DNA of 64,000 nucleotides. It comes from Lathyrus oleraceus (lineage: Eukaryota > Streptophyta > Magnoliopsida > Fabales > Fabaceae). Positions 1 through 11,677 of this stretch are shown one piece after another. The first letter of the stretch is position 1. The number at the start of each line of letters is the position of its first letter. Location of the stretch: NCBI RefSeq assembly GCF_024323335.1, contig NC_066580.1:253680977-253744976 (forward strand). The letters are read 5' to 3'. The notes under the pieces were generated by a model. It worked only from the letters and a program-made list of their open reading frames with translations, was not told the origin of the DNA and did not search any database. Position numbers and translations under genes: made by a program.

Positions 1-400
1 GTGTGTGTGTCCATAGGTGTGTGTGTGTGTATGTGTGTGTGTGTGTATGTTTATGTGTGTGTATGTGTGTGTGTGTGTGTGTATGTTTACGTATGTGTAT
101 GTGTGTGTGTGTGTGTGTGAGTGTGTGTGAGTGGGTGTGTATGTGTGTGTGTGCACACATGTGTGTGCGCGTATATGTGTGTGCGTGTGTGCACGTATAT
201 GTGGGCGTGTCTGTGTGCGATTGTGTATGTGTGTGTGTGGGGGTGGGGGGGGGGGCGCATGTGCGTGTGCGTATGTGTGTGTGTGTATGTGTGTGTATAT
301 GTGTGTGCATGCGTATGTGTGTGTATGCCTATGTGTGTGTGTGTGTGCGCGCGTGTGTGTGAGTGTGTGTGCGTGTGCGCGTATGTGTGTGGGTGTGTTA
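1..400. repeat. (TG)n/(GT)n microsatellite
   Basis: About 400 bases of TG dinucleotide repeats with scattered A, C and G interruptions and a G-rich patch near 238-256. Open frames across it are only runs of Cys/Val or His/Thr and are not genes. Unique-looking sequence starts near 400. Confidence 0.97.
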
Positions 401-1271
401 TCCATAATACTTCCAAAAATTCTCTCGTGTCTTTACAATATAATGATCACTCAGACATGCATGAGATTATGCGAGCTTTCACACTTCCTCTCTTTCAAAT
501 TTTTCTATCTTTATTTTTTATTTTAGCATTGCTTGAGTCATCTTGATGAGGCATAAGATATCTTCATTGTAATTACCATCATTTGAGATGTTAAAAGTTT
601 AACCCACCAATGATTATAAACCCTAAGTCTTCACTTGAGAGTCATTGAACTATAGTGTTGACTTTGAATAAATTTATTCATCTTTATTCATAAGGATAAC
701 TTAATCAACGATGTCATCATCAAAACATGTGTGTGTGACCTAATTTGAGTAGTTGTTTGACTTCAAGTGTTGTCATCATCAAACCTAAGTAGCTACTAAT
801 TGACTTATTGTCCATAAGCTTCAACATCTTGGATCACTTCTTATTTATATCTGCAAGCACCTAGATCCACACCATTTCTCACTTATCTAGTGAACTTGGG
901 AAATGATTTGTCCAACCATAGTGTCTAACTGAAGAAAAGTCAGTCAATATAGAAAATCATCTCCTCTATAATTCTAAGAAGAACAGGTTTTCCCTTGACC
1001 ATTTTTCTGGTCATGGAGTTAGGGAGAAATTATCCTACTAACCCTGCAACTCAGGCCCAAGAGAGTCTCAATAAATACCTCAACCTCATGATTGAGGAAA
1101 GGGCTCGAATTTTTCAACAATAAAAAAACCACAAATAATGCTTCTTACCAATATGCGTGGGCTAGCCGTAAACACTAGAAAAGCATCCCAGACACCAAAA
1201 ATACCTTACAAACATAGAGCTACCTTATTATAAATTTTTAACAAGTACACATTTTTGTAGCTTGCCTGTTA

Positions 1272-1355
1272 GATCTAAGTTTTCATTATCTATGAATATC
1301 ACTTGTACAAAAGGATCTAAGTTTTCATTATCTATGATTATCACTTGTATAAAAG
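1272..1355. repeat. 42-bp tandem duplication
   Basis: Two adjacent 42-bp copies (1272-1313 and 1314-1355), each starting GATCTAAGTTTTCATTATC, differing at only two positions. Confidence 0.9.
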
Positions 1356-1843
1356 GACACCGTAGATTTTCTAATTAGTGGAAAACTCAACAATTTCAGA
1401 TGGCTTGTCATTGGAACCTGGATTGTCATTGGAACCTGGATTAAGGGTAAGCAAGGATGACCCATCATCATTGGAAACTTGATTAAGTGTAAGCGATAAT
1501 GATGCTCCAAACCAATATAAATCTCGGTGTACACTTTCTTTTTTATTTATTTTTATAATATTTGTGTGTTTTTATGTCTTATTTGCTTTTTAGTTTGTAT
1601 GTGATTAGGATTTGTTTTACATAATGATTTAATGTTTAAGATTAGATTTGTGTTCGATCTAGTCTACTAAACATATTTTTTTTAATAATTATTCTAAAAA
1701 GATTATAATTATAGATTATTATATTAATTAATCCGATTATATCGACTCTGGCTGATTAGTTATTTCATCATCATCTTGTTATCATTGATTTCATCTCTAC
1801 ATTAATTCGATTACGTATTTAATGTCATCATGTGCTTCTTAAC

Positions 1844-1937
1844 TATGATTTTGAAAATAACTTTTGTCTATTCAACCCCCTAAACCCACTTATGATTTTG
1901 AAAATAACTTTTGTCTATTCAACCCCCTAAACCCACT
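1844..1937. repeat. 47-bp tandem duplication
   Basis: Two adjacent copies of a 47-bp unit starting TATGATTTTGAAAATAAC, identical by eye, so the duplication is recent. Confidence 0.9.
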
Positions 1938-3410
1938 TAACATTTAACTGCCTTCGGTCGTTGGGGCTATAGCATGTTGAACCTTTTTCGAGGACTGAAA
2001 CAAACATCGGCAAGATAAAGCCCACCATGAGCCGTACTCTCCATGGGATGATATGTTGACGAGATCGCTCACCTAGGAGGTCAACTTGGCTTGAAATCAG
2101 GAAGGTTGCTTAGCAGTGAGTCATGCGTCAAGTTACGATAATGGTCACTGATAGTATCCAAACAAGGGAGTGATGGCCATGATGATGTAACATAACAATT
2201 ATAGCGGTCACACAGCAGTTGTAAATGGTTACAAATCCATGAAGCACTGTGTAAAGGGTATCTCTATACATAGGGCTGCTGCAATTCTACAACACACTCG
2301 AATCAAATATTCATTGATAGTAAGGTGACAAATAGTGCAATTTCCACAAATTTAATACAACAATAATAATTTAAAAAGTTTGAAACCAAGACGACGACAA
2401 TGAAGGTTAGTTCAGACAGATTCTTCTCTTAAATAGTTAAATTTAAAAAAACATTTTAATTTCCATTGATCAATTTTCAACTATAAAGTGTCATCAATTA
2501 CTCCTCCCTCCTTCTAAAAAAAAACTATATTTGTTCTTAAGAAAAAAAAATTTAAAACAATTAATTTAAGTTCTTTCTCAAAATGATAATAAAATTATTC
2601 AAAATCAGTTTTCTATCACCATAGCATAACTAAAAATAGTTCTTTCTCAATGCTGCTAATGACTATTTTTGTTTCTAGGAAAGCAAATAGGAGATGACAG
2701 ATATGGGTCAGTTTGTTTTAGATTTTAAAAAATGGATTTTTTCTTTATATTTTTGAAAATGGATTCTACAAAAATGTTTTTTAAAATATTATAAATTTTT
2801 CTAAATTTGATTTTTATAAATTAAAAGATTGAATTGTTCATTCTATAACATAAATATACATTATTGAAGATCAAAACATAGTCAAAATCACAATTTTTTC
2901 AAAAAGTTGTATCTAAAAAATGATTTTTATGAAAAACTATTTGAAATAGCTTCAAAATTAAGTGATTTTTTGAAATTTTGATATACAAAAAAAAATTCGA
3001 TAAAATGATGAAATACCTCAAATAACATTTTAAGAATAACTATTCAAACTAAAGTTTCATTTGAAGCTTTTATGAAAAGTTTTTTTGTAAATTTTTTTTA
3101 CACTAAAATATGTAACAATATAAAAATCATTTTTAAAAAAAACAAAAACAAACGAGTCCATAAAGACATGTGGCAAATAAGTGCTGAATCTACTAAACTA
3201 TAGTACGTTTTTAAGTTGTATCGATTCTTTAATTAAATCAGGTGCTCCAGAAATAAGGTTTTATCTCAGTATAACAGATTATTAACAACGCTCTACACTT
3301 GAGGGTCACAGTATTTGATCACTGAGTTTCTATTACACAACTAACACAAATAAATATCCAGTTAGTATTAGAGGTAACATAGAAAATGCACCATAGCTAG
3401 ATCAAGATGA

Positions 3411-6400
3411 TTACTCCCTTGGGCGAGCTAGCCATAAAGAACTAAGTGCTCTTAGTCTTGAAATGTAATCATTTCGGACAAGGAGAGCCCGAGCCGTCTG
3501 GCGCGTTGTCAAAATTCTTTGCAACTGTTGCAGAGTTTCTTGCTTCAAGAGGTCAGCCTGAAAACACAATGCATGCATCATAACAATGTTTTCAGATATA
3601 TTGATTATTCAATGAATCTAATAAATAAATTTTCTCTTATAAATAAGAAGAGTACTAAAAATGAATATCTATATATATATTTTACCTGATGAAGGAATTC
3701 CTCGAGTGATGCAAGCTTGCTCATTGCAAATGCCATTTGGCCCATGTAATCAGCAACATTTCCAGAACCAGTGCTAGCTACCGAAGAGGTAGAAGAAAGT
3801 ATTTCTAAAAGAGATTGTTTCAATACTTCCATGCCTTGTGATAATGCATCCTCAGCCTGCTGTGTAGACTGCTGCAGATTACAAATTCCCACCATTTGAT
3901 TTTCGGTTAACGGCTCCAGATGGCTCTTGACTATCTGAATCACAAAAGAAACAAATACGAGGTTCAACAGATTAAGAGCTTGGCCTTATATTATAACTCA
4001 GATGACAAGGTCAAAAAAGTACAGTTGAATTGATCACTCACCTTAAGAAGTTCTGATGAACGGAATGCACCGTGCCAAATAAAAAATCTTTCTACCGGTG
4101 TCTTCCACAGCCCATAAAGCATGTGAAATATATCTGCCTTTGCCCCTATTTTCTTTAACCTGAATAATTCGTTGTAATGTGACATAACACCATCAACAAG
4201 AAGATGCAATTCATTGTCACCCATTTGAGAATTTAATGCAGATCTTAGATCATTGAGCAGACGTTGGTGCTCGTCAACCCAGTGCCCATATTCCAAATCA
4301 AATGCCAAGGCACCTGAATGATCAATAAGCACCATTGGTTTCTATCATGACGCATATTTGAATAGGTTAACTCTAATAAATCACACAGATTGTATGCTTA
4401 AAAGGGACTAATGAAAATTGGGAAATCAATATAATCCATGTATGACTTCACTGCAAGTTTGCATGAATTTCTGTTTTAAATACGTCATTTCCATCTTGCA
4501 AGTAAATTGAAAATGAAGACTATCTAACTCCTCTTTTTGGTTTGTTAAGCAAAATTTTAAAAGAAATAGCAAAAATACATCAGTTATACTAATGTAAATA
4601 ATGTATTCATTATGTTTCATTTTTCATTCACACACAAAAAACAAGCATTGCATGAAATAGCATTTTTGTAACCATTTCCAACAGTCGAATGACCTTGATC
4701 TCCAGAATTTGCAATAAAGATGCCCTGCATTAGAATTCACAACTATAAGGAAAAAAAAAAATCAAAATGTCTGTAAATATCAAGTGGAAATGGAAATCCA
4801 CAACTAAATGCACCTGTTGACGTGCTCGTTGAAGCTCTTGCTCTAATTGCACAAGCTTGACTCGGCTGCTCTCCAGCTGCTGAACATAAGCCTATTTCAA
4901 ACCAAAATCCATGTGTCATTCAAATATCTTAGAATCTAGTGTAAAATAAAACAAACATTACATCATTCTATCATAGTTTTAGTCAGAATGCAAATATGTT
5001 AACTAAACTATGATTATAATTCAAAATATGTTACCTAAACTATGATTATAATTCAGTAACCAGTTGGTCCACACAAAAGGTGATATACTACTGAGACCAC
5101 TTACCTTCTTCCGTAATCGGCTCTTCCTTGCCGCCTCGCGATTCTGAGCAAGTCTACGAAGTGTCTAGATAAAGGGCATCCAAATCAGGAACTAGCTACA
5201 AGATGTTGAGAAATTTCTTAGCAAAGTAGAAAAAAATATGAAGAAAAACCTTGTGATCTTCAGCTCTGAACTTTGTCTGATCCTTGGAGTGAGCATTTCC
5301 TCTATTGGACTAAAACAGTTAAAGAAAACTATTAGATGTTAATATAACACACTACTCATCCAAAAGAAACACCTTTTTCATAAAACATTAAAAGGGCACT
5401 TGTACAAAAACTAACAAAAACAATACTCAACTTGATTATAAGTGAAGTATATTTCTCACACAGCACAAGCATGAAAAAACAAAACAAAAATATATATCCA
5501 AGAAAAAGATTGAGCTGTTTAATGGTTTGTAAAAGTTAATTTTGATAGAGTTTCATAGTAAAACAATTGAAACTGTAGGAAGATCGTAATCAACTATATG
5601 CGTGACTTCAAAGATAGTTATGCTTAAACCAAATGTTTTGAATAAATTGACAGCTATACTCATTGTTTATATGTATCTATGATAATCTATAAAAGCTACA
5701 TAGTGAAGAAATGAACAGGTGACTCACTTGGTGTTTATCATCAGTATCAATATCAATATCAGTAGAATTATCATCAGTCTGTTGGCTATTATCAGCCATT
5801 CCAGAATCAGCCCAATTCTCAACATGACTATTCCCCAAAGGCAAGGAAGTTATTCCCTTGCTGTACATCAGTTGCTGCTGCTGCCCTGCTTCCGAACATC
5901 CTGCGCCATTTGAAGCTATCTCCGCAGAACCAACATTCTATGAAACACACAAAGTTTAATCAGAAACAAAAAAAAAAAATAGAAAGATAAACTTGCTATT
6001 ATAACATATATTAAATATCCATAGCAAAAAAACTCCATTAATGATCAGATTCAACTTAGAGGGCATACAAGCTGAGCTACCACACACAGCTAAAAGTTTT
6101 CATAAATTATTTATTAAAGTTAAACCGTAACAAAATAATGATTCATAAAATATTTATTAAAGTTAAACCGTAACAAAATAATGATTCATAAAATATTTAT
6201 TAAAGTTAAATTGGTCACAGTTCTACTAATAGTCCTCCAAAGAGAAAAGAAGAGAATGATGTACCGTATTGATTGTTGTTCCATAATGCATGTTACTAGC
6301 ACCAATAACAAGATTGTTGGACTTTACACTGTTAAACATACAAGCTGCAAAAAACAGTTTAGATTGGAAATAATATTATTATTTTACATAAAAGAAGAAG

Positions 6401-6662
6401 TTAACTATTACTTGAAGTTAAATCAAGAGCATCTTGTTGTTGAAAGAAAGGAGAACAATGGTGAAAATCTCCAAGATCAGAAAAGCGCATCTGGTTTCTA
6501 TTTATATCGTCTCCCCTGTTACACGAAAACAGAAAACAATAATATGCCATGGATGATTGTTGTTTTCAAAGAGAATGCAAAAACAGAAAATACATACCGA
6601 AGTAAGAAGGACTGGTGGCAATAGAGTTGAGAGTTTGATTGAGCAGTTTTGAAGGTTTGCAT
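3411..6662 (-). CDS. PAN: TGA-type bZIP transcription factor, PERIANTHIA ortholog (11 exons)
   Basis: Nuclear DNA-binding regulator. In Arabidopsis, PAN sets floral organ number, activates AGAMOUS and is modified by the glutaredoxin ROXY1. I assembled 11 coding exons by GT-AG sites and frame: 6662-6598, 6515-6412, 6344-6265, 5937-5728, 5309-5250, 5164-5105, 4891-4814, 4724-4694, 4313-4042, 3934-3686, 3557-3411. They total 1356 nt (451 aa plus stop); Arabidopsis PAN is about 452 aa. The N-terminus has the PAN pattern (MQ-FKT ... RGD). Next come a MADNSQ...TDIDTDDK acidic stretch, a bZIP basic region (LAQNREAARKSRLRKK), a short leucine zipper, and a C-terminal DOG1 domain ending LSSLWLARPRE. 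The redox-relevant Cys in GICNLQQ is kept. The start at 6662 is preferred over the in-frame ATG at 6550, which lies in the 82-nt first intron (6597-6516). Several positions usually constant in TGA proteins differ (WHGAFRSSELLK for WLGGFRSSELLK; MSKLASLE for MGKLGTLE). No stop or frameshift was seen, so it is probably functional. It could instead be another clade member close to PAN. Confidence 0.9.
6101..6213. repeat. 43-bp tandem repeat in PAN intron 3
   Basis: About 2.6 copies of a 43-bp AT-rich unit (starts at 6101, 6144, 6187) containing ATTTATTAAAGTTAAA. It lies inside the intron between exons 6344-6265 and 5937-5728 and does not touch splice sites. Confidence 0.88.
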
Positions 6663-6874
6663 ATTTATTTGTTTGTTAGTAATGTGTATGTTAAGAATGT
6701 TTCTAGTGAAAACACATAACGTAGAGAATGGTTCTGGAGTAGCAAAGTAGTAGCAGCTGCAGCAGAATAACCAAGAGAAGAATGAGAAAAAGAAGTGAAG
6801 TAAAATGTTTAAGAATAGGATGGCGTATTCCTTTGTATCAAGTAGACTAGTAGTACTATAGATTAAGAGCAAGA

Positions 6875-6884
6875 GGATATATAC
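6875..6884 (-). promoter_or_regulatory. Candidate TATA box of PAN
   Basis: On the minus strand this reads GTATATATCC, about 210 bp upstream of the start codon at 6662. It would place the transcript start near 6850 and give a ~190-nt leader that is CT-rich and contains a tiny four-codon upstream ORF (ATG near 6725). The position is plausible for a plant core promoter; there is no direct evidence. Confidence 0.45.
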
Positions 6885-7355
6885 GCCTCGGAAAAAGTGA
6901 GAGTAATATACCGGGAATAAAATAACAATAAAAAGAAAAACAAGTGATAAAAATGATGTGATAATAATATAGTCTAAAAATTACTAAAAAATTTATCATT
7001 CCATTTATTATTTTTTAGAGATTACTTATTATGCATTAAAAAGTTTTACACAATTCATCACCCCACCCCGTTTGTATTATTTTATAGATTTTTAAAATAA
7101 AAGTCAAATTTGTTTCAACATTCAACGGTTATGATTAACTGACGGTGTAAAATCATTTTATATTGTTGATGTATTTCAATTAAATTCTATTTTTTATTAA
7201 AATTAAAGTATAATATTTTGAGAAAATGATGATGCATTGACCGTGTAAATTTATTTTACATTTTCAACCAATGACGATCATGCATCCCGCTAAATTAAAT
7301 TAAAAATTTTAAAATAATTATATAATATGACAAAATGATATATTCCTATTAGATG

Positions 7356-7380
7356 ACAGTGTAAACAAATTTTACACTGT
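7356..7380. repeat. Perfect 10-bp inverted repeat
   Basis: ACAGTGTAAA and TTTACACTGT are separated by 5 bases. Weaker relatives occur near 7140 and 7230, so this is probably part of a decayed miniature repeat family. Confidence 0.7.
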
Positions 7381-8549
7381 GGGTGCATCACCGATTAAAC
7401 CTAATATTTTATAAAATTAAAAAAGAAATCATCCGATATTCTTTAGTTTTTTTTTCACCCATTTTTATTGTCTCTAATTTTATCAAATTGTCTACAAGTT
7501 ATCTAATTCCTTTATTTTTTTCAATTAAATATTATAATAATAGTTCAAAATGATTCGATGGTGAGGATCTGCACTTTATTTCATCCCGTAGATTTCTCAC
7601 TGAAAATTACTAGATTGATTATCTGTAATAACTCCGTGTTAAGGAAACTATATTAGTGGTAATGGGATTGGGAGCCTGGGAGGTGTTTAATATATTTAAA
7701 ATATAAAGCGTTATTGGTATCTGACTCGGGATTTTATTTTTCCAACATCACATTCACACAGACACAGTTACACACTGTTCAATAACCCTCTCAATCTCTT
7801 CCCCAGAAGACGTCTCCTTCATCTTCTTTCTTCTCTTTATTTCTATTCCTACTCCTACCTCCTAACCTACCTACACACTTTTCCTTTTCTTTTTCGTTTT
7901 TCTTCTCATCAAAACTAGCTGCTGAATTTCCACTCAACAAACTTTCATTATCTTATACTCATTCATCACTTGGTTTCATAAAACGGACACATTCCATAAA
8001 GATAATAGAATATCCGTTACTCAACCAATACCAAATGCGATACACGCTAATAACATCTAATAACTTAACACGTCATTTTTACTAATCATATTATATCGTT
8101 AATTCATCTACTAAATTCTAGTTTAATGTAAAATACTATTTATAAAAATAATGTCACAATAAATTATTATTTAAATTTTCAATTGTGTTATTTAATTAAT
8201 ACTTTTTTTTATTTATCACAATTAACTCTTAAACGGGACAATAAATTATCCGAGTCTATGATCTAACATATTTAAGATTCATCTCAATCAAGTTTAAGTT
8301 AGTGTAGTTTATGTTTCTTATGCAAGCAAGAATAAATATGTAAATGAGAGGATGAATAAATGGTGTTGAAAGTGAACTGATTTCATTGAAATAAAACTGA
8401 AAGAATACAATGGTTTCATGTAGCTCCTTGGTTAAGTGACCAATTCAACTAGCTGGCTTAGTTATTTAGTTGCTAAGCAACTAATCACAACCATTTAACC
8501 ACATATAGAATACTAATCATTATGAATTTAAGCACACATTAATTTTAGC

Positions 8550-8621
8550 TATTATCATAATAACACTTATCTATCTACAATGTCCACTATTATCATAATA
8601 ACACTTATCTATCTGCAATGT
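8550..8621. repeat. 38-bp tandem duplication
   Basis: Two adjacent copies of a unit starting TATTATCATAATAACAC, with one or two differences. Confidence 0.85.
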
Positions 8622-9586
8622 CTTTGTGGATCCATCGATTAGCTGCAATTTTATTGGGATTTTGTAAAACTTCAAACATTTCATTCATAATTTGCTCTTT
8701 TACGAAGTGTAATTAAATTTTTATGTGTTTCCTCCTCCAATGTTAAATTGGATTATTGGCCAAAGTTATGGTTGCCCTTTCTGTTAATTATAAATGTTTC
8801 GTTCACCAACCAAAAATGGATGAGGTTGGTGAATTAGATGTTTTGAATCAGTGATGTTGATCTCTATTACGACGACACATAGTAGACTTGCATGGTTAGC
8901 ACTCCAACGCCCAAGTCAGTTTAAGATTCAAGATGATTATAGTGAAAAGTGGAAATCAGAAAATGTACCTTGTTTTCTCGTGTGAACTAATTTATACCTT
9001 AGGCCACATGGAGTGGATTTGAGATGAATTGAGCCTTAACTATTTGGGTTTTTGGTCGACCTAAAATAGTTGCCCCAAAGGCTTTGTCAAGCAATGAGTG
9101 AGCCAATAAAGCCTTTAGTGATTGTGGTCGTCCTCTAAGACATTGTTTGACGTGAGCTAGAACTGAAATGTTTGGAATCACTTGAAAGAGTAATAAGGAA
9201 CAATCACATTAAAAGCATTTCCAGCATTAGAGTGTTTCACTACTTGCTTCTGACACGTGGAGTGATGCGACTAGTTAGGGCATGACGCAGCTTGTAGTAC
9301 ACTTGAATGTACTCAAGTTTGCATGTATCCCGAAAGAGAAATCTTGCAGTTGATTTTGTAACTCGTTTCTTTAACTAATCTGAGTCGTCCAACCCCTCTC
9401 GCCTATAAGTATGAGAAGTTGAGTGTTTTGAAAACTTTTTGCATTTTTTGGCATTCAAGCTCATTCACATACACTTTATTGACAAACATTTTTGCCTCTT
9501 CCTTCCTGAGAGCATTAATCAAGACGATTGCAGTTCCCTGACTAGAGTTTCGGCGCTTCATCAATCTCACTCAACCAGGTACCCTC

Positions 9587-10750
9587 TGTTGGAACAAAAT
9601 TGGTTTATCCTATGTCCCTTAGGTTTTGATGATAACTTTAAAGAACAATTGGGTTTACTAATGTGTGTTCAAGTGTATAGGACCACAAACTAAAATTTCA
9701 TATAGAATTCAAGTATTGGTTATGACTATGAACATTCAATGAGAAGCTTGAAGATCATAATCTAATGAATCAGAAGTTGAAGACCGGACTCTGAAGAAGA
9801 CATCTTCTGAAGAGGTCAACGTCTGAAGATCAAAGTCTGAAGGAGTCATCCTTTGAAGACCAAACTTTGAAGAAGTCTGCTTTTGATGATCAGAATCTTA
9901 GCCAGTCAAAGTGCAAGGACCTAAATGACACTGATTGGTCACTGTTTATCTCTGAACATACTTTGTCACTTGAAGACCTAAGCTTTGTTTTCTTCATAGA
10001 GTCTGTTGAGATACAACTGCTAATTCCTTTTGTAGCATAGGGTTTTCAAAACAGCCTTCACCTAACTTGACAAATTGGTGAAACATCTCAATATCTCTTT
10101 TGAAACTTCTCAAAGGACTCTATCGTACTGCATCTTCAATGAATTTTCTTCTTCTCTATTTAAGGAGCTAAAAAAGGTTAAAAACACATGCCAATATACA
10201 CCATTGACATCAAATGAGAAGTTACTCTGTCAACATAAAAGCACAAACTAAACTTAGGATTTTTTATCCTTTTATATCTTAGAAATCCTTAAGTCTTAAA
10301 AGTGTCGATTTGTGTTGTATTTTTCATACACCTATGATTGTAAATCAAGTGTACTTTCCCAACAATCATTTATTTGTTAGGTAGACTGTAAGAAGTCTCT
10401 TACTAAGTGTTTGAGCATTGAAAGTCTCTTGCTTGCATGCTTGAGAAAAGGAAGTTTTTTACTTGTGTAAGAAAAGGAAGTATCTTGCATGTGTGCTTGA
10501 GAAAATTGTTATCTTGTGTGATTATAGTGAAAATCTCTTGTAAGTATAAGTGGACTGGATTACTCTCGAGTTATGAGAGGAACCAGGATAACTCTGTGTG
10601 TTATTCTTCTTTCTTGCATATTTTATCCGCTGCATATCTCTGACTGAATCAGATTCTAAAACCTTGTATTTATAATCTAACTTAAGAGTCTAAGAAGAAA
10701 GAAAAAGTTAACACAATTAAACCCCCATTCTTGTGTCTTTTTCACCTTCA
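9587..10750 (+). mobile_element. 5' LTR of a SIRE-like Ty1/copia element
   Basis: It begins TGTTGGAACAAAATTGG and ends TCACCTTCA, directly before a tRNA-Met-like primer site, giving a 1164-bp LTR close in length to the intact SIRE LTR at 22499-23663. It contains degenerate short repeats (GTCTGAAGATCAA-like, about 9780-9900; CTTGAGAAAAGGAAG-like, about 10430-10510). The matching 3' LTR is not in the window, because the element is broken by the Tekay insertion and then by the junction at about 20280. Confidence 0.8.
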
Positions 10751-10752
10751 AT

Positions 10753-10764
10753 TGGCATCAGAGC
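10753..10764 (+). other. Primer binding site (initiator tRNA-Met type)
   Basis: TGGCATCAGAGC, one mismatch from the usual plant TGGTATCAGAGC, two bases after the LTR end. Confidence 0.8.
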
Positions 10765-10826
10765 ACGATCTGTGCTTAACACTTAATAGTGGTGCAGAAA
10801 AGATCTTGAGAAAAACTTATTAAACC

Positions 10827-11672
10827 ATGTCTGGTGTTTTTGAATCTGGGAGTGGTATTCTTACTCCATATGCCACTATAAATCATGATTATAGAAACTT
10901 GAAAAAGAACAATTATACAGCTAGACCTCTAACCTTCAGTGGAGACTCTACTAATTTTGAATTATGGAAGAGCGAGATGTATACTCATATCATAAGCCTT
11001 GATGATAAGTTATGGGATATTCTAGAAGATGGAATTGATATTTCATTAAATGGAGTTTGAATGGTGTCTGATAGAAAAACTCTCACACTAGCTCAGAAAA
11101 AGTTATATAGAAAACATCATAGAGTTAGAGGCATCTTGGTTGATGCTCTACCTCACTCTGAGTACATCAAAATCATTGATAAATCTACTACTAAGACCAC
11201 TTTCAAATCCCTATGTACCACTTATGAAGGGAATCAACAAGTTCAAGAAGTTAAATTTAACCTTATAGTTCAACAATATGAGTTATTCAAAATGAAGGAG
11301 GATAAAGACATTGAAACCATGTTTTCTAGGTTTCAAGTTCTTGTATCTAGACTTCAGGTTCTGAACAAGATCTACACTACATCTGATCATATCAAGAAGA
11401 TTATTATGATTCTTCATGTTAGATACAGACCTAAAGTAACAGTTATACAAAAGGCTAAAGACTTAAATACATTAAGTCTTGCAAGTCTTATCAGTAATCT
11501 TCAGATCCATGAGATTGAGCTCAATGGAGATGAGCCTGTCAGAAATTCAAAGCCTCAGGCCTTAAAATATGTTGCTAAAATTTCCAAGGCTCCTCAAGTC
11601 TGGGAGTCTAAAGAAACTTCTCATGCATAAGGTTTTGAAGATGACTCCAATGATGAGTGTAGCGGTAAATTC
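10827..11672 (+). pseudogene. Ty1/copia gag, disrupted
   Basis: Gag (capsid) of the copia element whose LTR ends at 10750. The frame opens at ATG 10827, runs to an in-frame TGA at 11058-11060, then continues in the same frame to 11630. It has the UBN2-type gag pattern (LTFSG...FELWKSEM; F..L...YEGN..V; KEDKDIETMFSRFQ). No zinc knuckle, protease or pol follows, because the Tekay element is inserted at 11673-11677. After that insertion only about 30 bases that could belong to this element remain (20249-20279). It is inactive. Confidence 0.8.
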
Positions 11673-11677
11673 ATGAT

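Larger units (their letters stand above)
401..3410. other. Non-coding AT-rich DNA, 3' side of PAN
   Basis: No credible coding region on either strand. The stretch holds short tandem duplications (1272-1355 and 1844-1937) and a less AT-rich block at about 1945-2360 that could be a degraded mobile-element fragment, but I recognise no LTR ends or primer site there. The part next to 3410 should contain the 3' UTR of the minus-strand PAN gene; no poly(A) signal is obvious. Confidence 0.6.
6900..9586. other. Intergenic region with degenerate repeats, no gene found
   Basis: AT-rich DNA upstream of PAN. At 7120-7390, three diverged copies of a motif around GTGTAAA...TTTTACA occur, the last forming an inverted repeat (7356-7380). 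At about 7740-7930 there is a CT-rich tract resembling a plus-strand 5' UTR, but no coding exon follows. At 8990-9586 there is denser, less AT-rich sequence of unknown origin directly before a copia LTR. I see no supported coding region. Confidence 0.55.

Noticed and set aside
3..546. Overlapping Cys/Val- and His/Thr-rich open frames
   Set aside because: They are translations of the (TG)n microsatellite; no gene-like composition.
1945..2360. Possible solo LTR or TRIM element
   Set aside because: Composition differs from the flanks, but I find no TG...CA ends, duplication, primer site or relatives in the window.
6548..6550. In-frame ATG as the PAN start
   Set aside because: It lies in a consensus GT-AG intron, and the spliced upstream exon restores the PAN N-terminal pattern and family length.
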